Source of the DNA: Desmodesmus armatus
Taxonomy: Eukaryota; Chlorophyta; Chlorophyceae; Sphaeropleales; Scenedesmaceae
DNA: 64,000 bases
NCBI GenBank assembly: GCA_007449985.2
Contig: VIIQ02000078.1
Coordinates: forward strand, 62,001-126,000
Direction of reading: 5' to 3'
Both the position numbers and the translations under genes were made by a program. Position 1 is the first letter of the stretch, and each line of letters starts with the position of its first letter. Of this stretch, positions 1 through 13,180 are shown one piece after another. The notes under the pieces are model-generated. The model was given only the letters and a program-made list of their open reading frames with translations. It was not told the origin of the DNA and made no database searches.

Positions 1-3000
1 ACCAGCACGGCAAAAGGGATGCACAGCATGGAAGGGGTTCATTGTTGAACACCCTTCCTGCAGCACCAGCACGGCAAAAGGGATGCACTCGAAATGGCCA
101 CAGAGGGCCACAAAGAGACCCAAGAGACCCAGCCTGCCTCAGAAAAACCAGCAGTAAGCACACCCATCTGCAAGCTGCAGCTGCTGTCAGAACACACATC
201 AGCATTGCGAAGGCTGCAACACACCTGCACACGCTCAGTGACATTTCCTGCAAACCTTTTGGTGAAGCACAGAAGGCCACACAGCAAGCAACAGCCATGC
301 GATCACTAGCCTAGGCGCCAATATGTCTGACTAGACTCGCCAGCGCAGCTGCCGCCCCTGCCCACACCCTTTGACCATTGCAAGCAACATGTGCCGAAGT
401 AGCAGCATGTCGGTCTGCAGGAGAGATAAAACATGCCTGCGGCAGCAGTCACACGACATGCCATGATTGCACAGTCTGTGACGCTTGAATGGGGAAAACA
501 CAAGTGCGCTGATGTGACGCAGAGCTGCAGTCACACGAAAAAAACAACCCACGCCCTCTGGCAGCACAGAAACAAACAGCGAGCCTTTTTTCGGAGCCAG
601 TGCGAAAACACTAGCAAGGTACCACCAAGTACAGCAACCTCCCGCTGTACATCAGCAACAACAGCAGCAAAATATGACCCTGCATGGGTCAGAATGTGAC
701 AAATGCTGGTGCGTCACCTGCGCTGCTACATAGCAAGCAATAGGCGACGCTTATGTGGAATGGGCGGGGCACAATGGGAGAGTACGAGACTCTTTGCCCA
801 GCCACCCACACTCCTCAAGAAACACCTGACAGCCACCGACACGCAGGGCGATTCTGCACAGCAGAGAGGCACAACCGCCACCTCTCACACCACCACACAA
901 CCGATCACGTCAACAGGCAGTGTTGTTGTTGGGGGAACAGGGGGTACTTTTTTTGGTGCCAACCAGGCCAACTTGGTTGGTGTTTTTCTGTTTTTTTGGA
1001 TTTTTTTGGGGTATTTTTGTCCTTGCACAACAGTACCCAAAGGTACGGTACCACCTCACCGCGGGGTGGGAAAGACACCCGCCTTCTGCTGCCCAGCAAA
1101 AAGAGTGTGCTGAGCAGCAGGAACTGACACACAGGCTAGTGATACGCCTTCCACAAGTGCTGACAACCCATCTGCTGTTCTGACATAACCGCCGCTGCCG
1201 CCGCAACGCAGCACAGCACACCACACAATGTACTAGGGCTCCCATCCCTTCCAGACCTCACGTACCCCCCATTCCACCAAGAAAAGCAAGACTCCCTGAG
1301 CCACGCAGCATGCACCAAACCCGCACGCCCTCGCCACAACACCGCCAGTACAGCTTAAGCAGTGGGGCTCCCAAAGACAACTGGCCAAAGTGTTGGAGCA
1401 GCCTAAAAAGTGTTGTGCAACCGCAAACCTCGCAAACGCAAAGGCGACCTTAGCCCCCGCGCGTGTCAACAAGCAACCGCCATGGTGCAGCTTGGAAGAG
1501 TGGGGGTGTGCTGACGGACAAGTGCTTTCATACTTGCCTGCAATAGCCCGAATCGTCAGCACATAGCCCATGCACCCTGAATGCAGCAACAGCGACAAGC
1601 AGCAAGGCTGGGAGAGAACTATCCTACCGTGCTGAACTTGGCCGGCAAACGCAACACCCTAAAATAAACCATGCGTAATGCTGTGCAGGACCACTGCTGT
1701 AGCACCCTGTAGGTAGTAGGTAGATCCTGCACATCACGTAACCACCTCGGTCAACGATAGCGCACCGCTGCCAACAGCCGTTGAAGCATCGCGCAAGCTG
1801 CTGCTGCCCAACCCCACAGCAACAGCGAGTGTGATCACGGCTGCAAAGCATAGCATCCTGCAGGAATGCCCAACGGCAAAGCACGAAAGACAACTGAAGA
1901 AATAACCCGTGGTAACAGCCCAAGCGGCTTGACGTCACAACAGCAAAAGCATTTTGCCAGGGCCACCGCACAGGGCACACGCCAGCATGCAGCAGTGGCA
2001 AGCTGCAACTGTTGACACAGCCAGCACAATGGCTGCAAGGCTCGTTTACTGTCCCATGCAGAGGACACAGCACATACCCAAAAAAGTACTCCCTGCAGCA
2101 TGGGTGGCACACCGCATGCCAAGATGGCCACAACGCCCTACTGTCGTACTGGCTTGACCGCTGCTTGAAACTGCCCCGCACCTGCAACCCCCCACCGCTC
2201 AGCACCCCAAGACAAACACACAACCACCTGCCCAAAAAGCTGGACCGTAAAACCCCAGTGGAAACCCTGCCTACCCCGTCCCGGCATGCGAAGCTGGCGC
2301 AACAAGCAGCTGTCAAACAACTCAACTCCACTAATCACTTTATCGCCCGCCCTGCCAATAGACAGGATTCCGTCAACGCTCTCTGGACAACACAGCACTG
2401 TAGGTGCAACACTCTCTCCCCCGCGCCCGCACACACACACACACCCTGGTGCGATCCCTGGACTAGACACACACACACACACACACGGACGGCGGTGCCG
2501 GCCTGCATGGATGCACGGAGCAATGCCCGCACACACCACACCAAGCTGTGCACTCGGCCCAGCACAACACTTTTCGGCGCTCGACAACCCCCTCCGTCTC
2601 TTCGTGCTGTGACACAGAAACGGGCAGGCCTGCCGGCACTTCACCCGCACTCTCTCTTGCCATACCTCTTGCATCCAGCAGTCGGTCACTGTGGCTGCTC
2701 GAATTGCCCGTTGGCAGGATGCACACGGTCCCCACCTGACCAGCATGCAGTGGGTATGCATCTCAACAGGGGGGTGCACAGCTTGCCTGCCAAGCATGCA
2801 CAGACTCACAAGTGCCTTCCAGTGGAAACGGAAGCAACTCCGGCCCTGACGAGTATTTGCTGACATGAAAACACACCCAGACAAAGTCGGGCATGTGCAT
2901 ATTACGCGCAGCCTCACACACAGCAACAGCACTACAGCTGCACAACTCAAATGCTCAACAGCTGCACAACAGGGACACCAACGGACAGCCTTGCTGGGGA

Positions 3001-4600
3001 GTACTGCAAGGTTGCAGTACTGGAAAACGTGAGGCCAGAAAGGCGACAGGAACCAGGGGGAACAGGAGGGGAGAACAATGCTTTGGAACAGCAGCCAGCG
3101 CCAACCCTATTCGTCAGGCCATACTGCTGTTGGCACCCCCGCAAGCAAGTAAGTCCTCAGAGCACACATGCAACACGGCAAACACAGCAAGGCAGATGGC
3201 ACTTGTGCCATGGGCGGATGGTCGCAGCTTTCAAGCTGCAGTGCATTCCTGCATGGGTACGGGCCTAAAACCCACACTCCAAGTTCATGTGTGGCTGTGG
3301 GCATGCAAATGCCGTCACTGCTGCGCAGCCTGGCTGCAACAAAGGCATGACGTGGTTGTGTTGACGACCAAATCACACCTACAACAACGTCAGCAGGACG
3401 TAAGCGTGCAGCACAAACACACACCAAGGGGTGGAGTGTCACACCAAGCTGCCGAAGCAAACCCGCAACTCTGGGCCAACCAGGGTTGCGGAGCGACCAG
3501 GGTGTCGCAGGGGCACTACAACCAACAAAACCTGTCAGTGTTGTTTCAACACACCAGCACAGTGCGCTGAGGACTGGTGCTGCGACTGCAGCATGCTCAG
3601 GCATGCACGGCGGTGCTTCGAAGGCCTGGGGTGTTGAACCCCACGCCCCACCTGACGCAGCCATAGCTGCAAAAAAGTATCAAACACCAACAGGCTCTCA
3701 AGCCCTGACTGCAACCCGTACCACAGCAAGCAACACAAGACAGTGAGACTCACTAGACCTGCAAAGAACACATGCCGCATGCCAAACACAGCCACAGCTG
3801 CTAGCACTCCTACGCGACCGCAAACAAGACGCACACCCCGCAGCACACCAGCCCCCACCTCACACCCAAACCCAAAATTGCAGCCGCAGGTAAGCACCTG
3901 GCAACTGGTGGCGAACTTTCAACCCAAAACCCTATCCGCCCAGGAAAACCCCTATGCAACTGCCCAGTCTTTTGTCTTTCAGTCCCTCAACCCTGCAGTA
4001 AGCACCAAATTGTGGGACAAGCGCCAGTCATAACCGAAAAAACACACACCAGCCAGTCATAACCGGAGAAGCACACACCAAGACTAAGGCCGGTCGAAGG
4101 CCATCGCGTGCCATATCGAAGGCCATCGCGTGCCATAATAAGTCGTGTATGCACAAGAGGCGAAGCCTGCAAAGAATCCACACATCCATCACTGCCGGGA
4201 CGTCCCAGCTGATAGCTGCAAGACAAACTGCCAGAATAACCGCACAAGCAAGCGATGTGGGCGCTGTACTGATAATAGCAACCGGCTCCACAGGAGGAGA
4301 GAGTCAAAGCAGCAACATTCCACAAGGGATGGTTGCACCAAGGCCACACCTCGGTTCTGCACATGCGCACACGTCAAGCCGACACCGCTCAGTCCGTGCT
4401 GAAGCAACACACCAACCAGCCAACTCACTCAAGAGAGCACCTCTGCTGCAAGAGCAGAGAGTCCATGCGCTGCTGTTGGATACCTCCCATGCACAGATCC
4501 CAGAACAGCTTGCAGACAGCCCAGACAGATAATTGCACTCTCTCGGGGTAACACACACGCGCACTCATGCCTTCTGAATGCAGCAAAAGGCGTACTTGCA
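1..4600. other. No recognisable gene; low-complexity spacer
   Basis: No stretch here translates into a family I recognise, and long open frames on both strands look like composition effects of CA- and CAG-rich DNA. Visible structure is limited to short repeats. A 24-base segment at 1-24 recurs at 66-89. A unit with the core GCCAGTCATAACCG is repeated at about 4023-4080. GAAGGCCATCGCGTGCCAT occurs twice in tandem at about 4095-4135. A CA-rich microsatellite lies at about 2430-2490. It could hold UTR or intron of a gene outside the window; I cannot show this. Confidence 0.5.
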
Positions 4601-7600
4601 TCAATTTGCCAGGCCGGGAAGGCTGGCGTTGATCAGCATTGCAAAGCTGTCGTTCTTGCGCATGCCCATATCGATGGGCATGTCATCCAGAGGGTCCAAG
4701 AAGAGGCCGCTGCTGTCAGTGAGGGCGCTGTCAGCACAGTCCTGAGGGCAGCTGCTGTCTCCAGACGCAGCAAAGAAGCTCTGCAGGTCGGCCAGCATGC
4801 CGCAGCTGTCCACATGCTGCAGCCCGCTGCCATTGCTGCTGTCGCCGCAGCAAGCAGCAAACAGGTCCGAGACACTGCCCAGGAGCTCTGCTGGTGCTGA
4901 CGCTGCGTTCTTGAGGTTGGCAGGGGAGCAGGACCCGCTGCCTGCTGGTCCCGCTCCCGCCACGGGCTTGACGCTGTTCTGGCAGCTCACCTCGAAGCTC
5001 ACCCGGGCGCTGTTGCAGCGCTGGGACGCCTCGAAGCTGGCACGAGCAGCGGTGCAAGTGCTGGCTGTGCTGCAGTCAAAGCTGACGCGGGAGCGCTGGG
5101 CAGCGCTGCTCTCAAAGCTGCAGCGCGCTGCCGCTGCCGCAGCCTGCTGCTGCAGGTCTGCCTCAAGTGCCTGCATCTCGGAAGACAGCTCAGCAGGCAT
5201 CTTGATGGTGTCACGGGCCAGCACGGACAGGTCTGTGTCCAAGAGGCCTCCGCACACGTCAGTAATGTCGTCCTCTGCTGTAATATCGCCCAGCATAAAA
5301 TCAAAGGTATCATCGTCCATAGCCACTGCTGCTGCCACATCTGCAGGGCCCGCGCCAGCATCGCTGCCCAGCAGGGCCGCGGCAGAGAAGCTGGCATCGA
5401 GCGCTGCTGCCACAGCAGCACCGGTGGGCGCTGCGCCCTTCCCGCCTGCCATGCCAGCGGCAGCAGTGTACTGCTGCTGCTCCACGTGCTGGCCCCACAT
5501 CTGCTGGGGATAGCCTGCCATCTGCTGCTGGCCGTAGGGGTCCATGCAGCTGCCTGCTGCCTGCATGCCGTAGCCAGGTGCTGCTGCTGCTGCAGGATAG
5601 CCCATGCCCATCCCCATGGGTGGCATCATGCCGCCATAGCCACCCATAAAGGGAGGTGGCATGGCGCCAAACATGGCAGGCATGCCACACATGCCCCAGG
5701 GGCCATGCCCATAGCAGGCATGCCTGCGGCCTGCTGTCCTGCAACAGCGGGCGCGCCTGTGCTGTGGTTGGCGGGAGGCACAATGCCTGGCGCGCGCACC
5801 AGGGGGCACATGGGCATGCCCCACACCATACCCTGGGGCAGGGCCCCCAGCCCTGTTGGCAGGGGGATGGACGCCATGGCAGCAGGCGCACCAGGCTTGC
5901 TTGCTGCGGTGGCAGGAGCACTGCCTGCGGCCCGCTGCTGCTGTGCTGAGGTCTGAGATGCAGGCTTGCCAGCCAGCGGGGGCTTGCATGCAGCACTGGT
6001 GGTGCAGCCGGCGCTCACTGCTCCGTGGGGGTGGCGCACGGCCTTCTTCATGCAGCGTGTGCTGAGCCTGGCGCCTGCCTGCTCCTCTGCCATGCTGTCC
6101 GACTCCACTCCCGCAGCTGCTGCATCCTGCTTCTGCAGCGCATCGCTGCTGGGTGAGGACGGCAGGCAGAAGGAGGCCCAGCTGCTGTGGCAGCTTGCTG
6201 CGCTGTTGAGGCTGCGCGTGCTGGGGCATGCGCGCACAGGGCCGTGCGTGCCGTGCTGCTGCTTGGCGGGCCTGTCCATGACCGGGGAGTCTGGTCCTGC
6301 ACTGCCAGATGCCTCGTAACTGCCAGAGGTCATAGCGCTGCTGCCGCAGCGGCTGAGAGGAGCCCTGGACGGCTCGTAGAAGCTGGAGGTGATCGCGAGG
6401 GCCATGTTGGGGCCGTTGCTGTAGTTGATCACGCTGCCACCGCTGCTGCCAAGGGTGGTTGTGCCCGAAGGGCTTGCGGGCGCAGGAGGCTTGCCTGCTG
6501 CTGCTGCTGCGCCTGGCGCTGCCGCGGCTGCAGCCGCTGCAGCGAATGCGAGATCCTCCTCGGTCTCCTCTGGGATCACTTCCATGCTGATTCGGGGCTT
6601 GCCAGGGCAGGCTGCTGCCGCTGCTGCGAGCTCCTCTACTGCTGCGCTGTCGCTGCAGTTGATGTTCATGTTGCACATCATCTTGCGCACGGTGTGCTGC
6701 CAGATGTTGCGCAGCTTCAGGGGAGCCAGGGGCTTGGACAGGAAGTCCACGGCACCCAGCTTGACACCTGCGGAGCAGGCGAGCGGATGGAGACGCAGGA
6801 GCAGGACAGGGCAGAGGAAGGGCAGCAGGACATAAGCAGCGCATGAGGCAGTGCACCTGCTGCTGATGCTGCGTGCAACCGTCAATGTGCTGTTGATGCC
6901 ACGACACATCAGAAAACTCTTCACCACATGCACCTATTCCTCATGCAAAACTAAGGAAGCTGTTTGCGCATGAAGCTTCAGTGGCCGCAGGAAGCATGCC
7001 CAGGCAGCTCCTGCTGCTCAGCACAGACTTGTTTTGACAGACTGTTGCTCAGGCATCCCCCAGCACCACAACAATCCCATGCACACACCGCCACAAGACA
7101 GGGCTGCAGCTGCTGTACCGCCACTGTGCTGGCCCACCTGCCATCACATCCTCAGCAGAAGGGTTGCTGGCCATGAAGACACAGGGCAGGCCCTCTGCTG
7201 CCTTCAGCAGCTGCTCCAGGTCGCTGCTGCTGCAGATGCTGGGCCGGTCTGCCAGCAGCACATCATAGCTACAGGAGCCGGACAGGCGGGAAAGCGCCTC
7301 GGCAGCATTGCTGCACAGCGTCACCTATGACAGCAGGAGAGGGCCAGCGCCGTGGGTACACGGGACAAACAAAAGGCAGCACCTTGTCAGTGGAAGCTGT
7401 GAGTTTTGTATGACTGTGCAGATGATTGCTGCTAATGCGCAAGCAGCAACCAAAGCAAACTCCCTGCCAGCTGCTGTTGCAGGCAGGTGCATGGCTGTGA
7501 AATGCATCTGCACATTACAACTGCGGGTGCTGCTGCTCAAAATAAATCATGATAAATCAGGGAGGGAGCCATGCTCACCTCATAGCTGCACTCCTTCAGC

Positions 7601-7710
7601 CGCTGCTCACAATCCTGGCGCTGAGCTTCATTGCAGTCCAGCAGCAGCACCCGGAGCCCACAGGGGAAGCCGGGGCGCTTACTGAAGCTGGGGCAGCGCT
7701 TGATACCCAT
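4601..7710 (-). CDS. Response regulator with type-B-like receiver domain, 3 exons
   Basis: Exons 7579-7710, 7138-7324 and 4601-6767, with GT-AG borders and matching phases, give about 828 residues from an ATG at 7710 to TGA at 4601. Residues 20 to about 135 form a two-component receiver: acidic-pocket D25 (VLLLDCNE), phospho-acceptor D70 (YDVLLAD), S97 (VFMAS) and the invariant lysine K118 (FLSKP), followed by LRNIWQHTVRKMM as in plant type-B and pseudo-response regulators. D70 is kept, so phosphotransfer is possible, unlike in plant clock PRRs. No GARP/Myb or CCT domain is visible. The rest is Ala/Met/Gly/Pro-rich, with a run rich in 'SFE/SFD' motifs and an acidic C-terminus. One base is missing in the GGGG run at 5699-5702; adding it joins the receiver frame to the C-terminal frame. 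Role in two-component signalling is inferred from the family. Confidence 0.8.
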
Positions 7711-9765
7711 GTTATGCAGAGGCTGGGATGAGGTACTGTCGAGGAGGGGACTGCTGTTGCTGGGACTGCTTCACGACTGGCCTGGTGGGGTACTGCAGGC
7801 GCAGTGGTTCTGGGACAGACTGGATGGGGTCAAGCCTGTAGGATGCTGGTAAAGTCAAGCAACTGATCAACCGATTGTTCAGCCGCTGAACGCTCCGAGT
7901 GTTGTGCAAGCCAGGCGTTCAGTTAGCAAGGGCCTGCGGAGCAGGAATCAAAGCAGAAGTGGCAGCAACAGTGAGTCACTGCTGCCAGTTTCAGGCCTGG
8001 GTGGCAGGCCAATTGTGATCAGGAAATGACTTACAAGCTGACCAGGTGCATGTTGAGGTGCAGGAGTCCTTGTATGGTGCGCCTTACGTGACAACCGACT
8101 CGAGATCAGAGTGCCCGGAACGACAGCCTGGACGCTCCGAGCTCGGTCTACGCCCACAGAAGGACTTTTGGACTTGACTGAGTTGTGAACAAAGCCAGAG
8201 TGTAGACGCCAACTGCAGGAGGAGGTTTGCAAACGCTGCAAGCTGTAGCAGGCCAAAACAGGCTGCAGCCACGCTAGGGAGCTGCCTAACTGCTCAATGC
8301 ACCAAAGCAAGAAGCTAACGAAGGGCCCCAGGATGGAGGCACCCGTCCTTGGCTGAGCGACCCCGGCACTGCCTGGTGCCGCAACCGAACCTCGTGCACG
8401 CTGAAGAGATACGACAAAAGCACATACATCCCCTACGTGGACCACAGACGCAGCATCCACCGCTGTGCTGTGAGCTGGCCAAGTGTGCGAAGGATGGAGC
8501 TGCCTGTAGACGACCGGACCCGTGAGCCTACGAAAGGCCACGCATCCTCCTTGACAGCAGTTCGCTCACCTCACAGCATTCTCCGACGGCTCCGGAGCAC
8601 CAATTCTTCACTCTCCTGTCTTCTCCACCTCGCTCTCTCCGCACCTCAGTTCGACTCTCCGCTACTACAAAATTGACTAAACGTTGTGACGCTTCGCTGT
8701 GCGGTGGCCTTCCTTGGCTTCTCTGCCAGGCTGGTCACACTAACAGAAATATCTCGACAGGCCAAGGAAGGGCAGGGGGTGCGAGGGCAAAAGTCGAGGA
8801 GGAAACTGGTGTGGCGGTGGAGGGAGAAAGGGCAGGCGTGGTGGTCGTTCCGCGGGTTGGCTGTATCACCATCGATCGACTATGCACAAATCCCTCCCTC
8901 CGTCGGCTGGTGTCATGGGCTGCGTCTCCAGTGTTTTCTTAGATGAGATTGGTTTGTATCATGCCTCGGCTGCTTGTGTCGTGTGCGCCGACAGCTTGAT
9001 GTGGTAGGATATGCAGTACCTCTCCTGTCCTGCTGGCTGGGTGCCATGGTGAATGCCCGTTGCAGGGCAAGCGATTGCTTGCTTCACAACACTGAGCTGC
9101 ACAAATATGGCAGGCCATATGTCAGGGTAGAAGTTGCAGTAGGACTTATGTGCATGGACAGGCCAGCCTGCCAGGAGAACCTGCAGGCCCCAGCCTGTCA
9201 CAGTGTGAACAGCAGTGGTCGTGTCTGACGGTGTTAACACGACCTATCCCTGTCCGTGATTCAACAATGCGGACCACACTATGTTTCCCCAGTTGCACCC
9301 CACCTGTTATGGCGCACTACGCCACTGTCGTGCCACAAGGCGGCGTGCGCCGAACATGTTGATAGCGACGCCCCGCAGCACATGCCTTGCATGTGTTGGT
9401 CATACTTGCCTGGTTTCCCGTGTGATCATGCATGGCATTCACGAATGCAACACATGACAGGCGAGCCTTCCAGGGGTCAGGTTGAGTGCAGTGGGCTGCT
9501 GTGTCAACTTGTGTAATGGGTGCTGCCAGGCACTGCACATCAGGTTGCAAGTGGTATGAACAGAATAAGTCCATGAAGATTGCATCCTTGCCACACAGTG
9601 CCACTGCCGTATGAATGCTGCAAGCCCCCCTCCCCTCTTCCCCTGGTCGACCAGGGCCAACATCGTCAGGATCCTCAGAGCCTCTTTCCCCTGGCCGTGT
9701 CCTCCAAGGAACACACCGACGCAACTGCCCTGACAGGCACGCACGGGGCGCGCGCGCGCGCACGG
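7711..9765. other. Spacer upstream of the response regulator; no gene recognised
   Basis: No open frame here has recognisable similarity. A pyrimidine-rich stretch at about 8560-8660 precedes less repetitive DNA up to 9500. The first part must contain the promoter and 5' UTR of the response regulator, which is transcribed away from here. Confidence 0.4.
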
Positions 9766-9872
9766 GGGGGGGGGGGGGGGCTGCTGGCTGCTACAAAGTG
9801 GTCCTGACGGGCACACATGGGGCGGCCCGGGGGGGGGGGGGATGTGGTCCCTGACGGGCACACACGGGTGCG

Positions 9873-9939
<67 letters not shown>
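9766..9939. repeat. Poly-G minisatellite ending in an unbroken 66-G run
   Basis: Three units with the core CTGACGGGCACACA each end in a G run: about 15 G up to 9780, about 13 G up to 9840, and 66 uninterrupted G at 9874-9939. The third is the longest homopolymer in the window and should form stacked G-quadruplexes. Its true length cannot be trusted in an assembly. It lies outside any gene model. Confidence 0.85.
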
Positions 9940-10089
9940 CGCTGCAAAAGTGGCAGGAAAGCCGAGGCTGGCTGGCTGCTGGCTGGCTCGCACACAAGCT
10001 TTGTGTCACACACCACTGCCTGCTGCAATTGCAAACCCCATGCACTTTGTCCTGGTGTGCCCCTCGTACAGCCCCTCAGCCCAACCTGC

Positions 10090-10415
10090 GCAGCATTTCA
10101 TCAGAATGGTCAGCGTTACACGTCAGCACTACCACCAACAGCAGCAGCAGCCATCCCCACGGGCTCACCCGGCCGCTCATGCTCAGCAGCAGCAGACCAG
10201 AGCAACAGGTCCCTGCGCGGCCGTGCAGCAGTCCCATCGAACACCCTGCCCTGCAGCCCACTGTACTCAGTACCAGGCGGCCAGGCTGGCCCTCAGCCCA
10301 TGCTTAGCAGCTGGCCATCAAAATGGTCACAGTGACACGCACTACCACATTTGTGTGGTTAACACACCACCAGATCATGACGCCGCCTTGCCATTCCCAT
10401 TCGCTCTGCTACCGT

Positions 10416-10454
<39 letters not shown>

Positions 10455-10892
10455 CCTCAGCAGCTGCAAACCACAGCAACATGTCCCGGCGTGGCCGAGT
10501 AGCAGTCCCCTCAAACACCTTGCCCTGAACCCAAACTGCCCCAGCCCCCAGCCCATGTCTGGCAGCTAGTCATCAAAAATGGCCACCGTTACACGCGCTA
10601 CCACACTCCAAGTGTCCTAATACTCAACAAAAATCAAAACACCAAATGAATGCCGCCTTGCCACTCCCAGTCGCTCTGCTACCGTCAGCAGCAGAGCAGC
10701 ACCCTCAGGAGGCTCCTCAGCAGCAGCAGACCACCGCAACAAATCTCGGCGCGGCCGTGTAGCAGTCCCATCAAACACCTTGCCCTGCAACCCCAACTGC
10801 CCGGGCCCTCAGCCCATGCTTAGCAGCTGGTCATCAAAAGTGTTCACCGTTACACGCTTTACCACACTCCAAGTGTTTTACACACCACCACA
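10090..10892 (-). repeat. Tandem copies of the 3' part of the Nudix terminal exon
   Basis: Degenerate copies of the exon segment at about 11010-11060 recur near 10200-10265, 10490-10540 and 10744-10800, at steps of roughly 250-285 bases. Each includes the region encoding GKVFDGT and the CAG-rich Ala stretch. All lie downstream of the functional stop codon at 10893, so they would not be translated. TGTAA occurs on the minus strand at 10878-10882 and 10850-10854 as candidate poly(A) signals. Confidence 0.75.
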
Positions 10893-10944
10893 TCACAACG
10901 CCGCCTTGCCATTCCCATTTGCGCCACAACCGTCAGCAGCAGCC

Positions 10945-10978
<34 letters not shown>

Positions 10979-12969
10979 CCTCAGCAGCAGCAGACCAGAG
11001 TAACAAGTCCCGGCGCGGCCGCGTAGCTGTCCCATCAAACACCTTGCCCTGCAACCCGCTGTACCGGCCCTCAGCCCATGCCTGGCAGCTGGTCATCATT
11101 GTGCGGTAGGCCGGGGACAGCTTTTGGAAGAAAGGTTGGGCCATGTACTCTTCGAAAGTGACCCAGGACAGAGCAGCAATCTCACGCTCCTGTAGCAGCA
11201 AAAGCGTTGCAGTGGAAAGACGACGGTGGCAGCAGCGGTAGTGGTGACCAATGGTGGGAAGAATGAGTAGCGGCGAGCAGCAGAAGGGAAGGGCGGTACA
11301 GGGCGGGTGGCAGCAACAGCAGTAGCACACACGGCCGAGTGTCTGTCGGCCTCAGCCGGCAGAAGTATGACATGACAACAAACTAGTCAGTTTGTGTCGA
11401 CAGACCGCCAAGGCATGGCTGCCCCTTCCAAACCTGATCCTTCCCATGCCGTGTACTTACACAGTTTTTCAGCTCCACATGTTCTCCCGCGACTCGGCAG
11501 CCACAGCAGAAGAACAGGTCTGACTTGCCAAATGCAAACCCATGCGCCTGCCGCAGGGGAGCGAGCAAAACACACAGGATTAAAAGTTTACCAAACTTAT
11601 GGCAGTTGCCATACCGGGAATTTACGGGAAGGGGGGAGGGGGGCAGAGGTGGCATGCGTGGAAACATGAAGCCCGGGGGGGGGGGGGGGGTGTCAGAAGG
11701 GTGTGTGTGTGTGTGTGTGGGGGGGGGGGGGGGGTTGGCAAACAAGTCTGGATGGAAGGCCTCGCTCTCCTGTCATTGCCCCACCTGCCTAACTGCAATG
11801 ACCGTGTCGAACTTGACCTCCACTCCAGTCTCCTCCAGCACCTCACGCTCAACAGCCTCTATCAAATCCTCACCTGCAGTCGACATGCAGTGCAGTACAG
11901 TGCAGTACAGGAGATTGACACAGCCGCAGTACAGTACCGCACGGTACAGTACAGTATGACAAAATGCAGTTTCCTCAATACCTCACGCTCCACAGCCTCT
12001 ATCAAGTCCTCACCTGCATTCAGCAGGTTAGCCATGCAGTACAGAACAGGACAGTGTGCAGTACATTGCAGTACAGGGGACAGTAAAGGACATAACATTA
12101 TGACAGTATAGTACAATGTAGTACACAATGTGAGCACATGCAGTAGAGAAAATTGGCACAGCTGTAGTACACGCCCACCCCCACAGTTGCCCCCGCCCCC
12201 CTCCCCCCCCCCCCCCAAACACACACAAACACAGCCCCTTGAGCGTGACTGTGTCTGTGTCTATGCCCCCCCCCCTCCCCCCAAAACACGCACCCCAAAA
12301 CACACACCACCCCTGTGACTGTTCATGTCACCCCTCTGCCTCGGCCCCACCCACCTGCATGCACCAGTTTTGTAGGCATCTTCCACACCCCTTGTCCCCT
12401 CAATGGGCCATTTGCTTTTTGAACCACCAACACCCGTCCCTCAGGGTTCACCACAATGGCCCCAAGACCAGGTGCCCCTCCTTCGGGGATGCCCCCCCCC
12501 CCCATGTTCTGCCCGGCAGCTACACCCCCCCCCCCTCCTCCACCCCTCAAGCGCCCCCCCCCCCTCCCCCAAGCCCCAAAAAACCAGATGCCCCCCCCCA
12601 CCTGCATGCACCAGTCCTGTAGGCATCTTCCACACCCCCTGTCCCCTCAGGGACCGTTTGCCTCCTGAACCACCAACACATGCCCCTCAGGGTTCACCAC
12701 AATAGCCCCCACACCCACTTGGTGGGAGGCGTTGGGGGGCAGCGTGTCGGGCCGGTCGGTTGGCAACCACTTGGTCATCATAACATAATCCTATGCAGAA
12801 ACAAGACAAAAGCATTACCATCATCAGTAAAGCCACCCAGAAGCAGCAAGGTTATTTACAGCAGGAGCAGCGGAAGTGTGCACAGCACCTGCTGTAGAAC
12901 CACCACCATCACCAGCAGCAGCAGCAGCAGCAGCAGCAGTGCTTGCACCACCAGCAGCAATGCGACACT

Positions 12970-13005
<36 letters not shown>

Positions 13006-13130
13006 GCCGTCACCCACCTTCTCTGCATGGTGGAAGATGAAGCCTGGTGCTACAGCCACTGGGATGAGTTGACTCAATTCACGAGGGACCTTCAGCCACA
13101 CTCCATGCTTGCCCTGCTGACTCCACACCT

Positions 13131-13180
<50 letters not shown>

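Noticed and set aside
5800..6907. A single long open frame 4601-6907 as one protein
   Set aside because: Its N-terminal half is out of frame with the receiver domain. The receiver continues in another frame until the GGGG at 5699, where one missing base switches frames.
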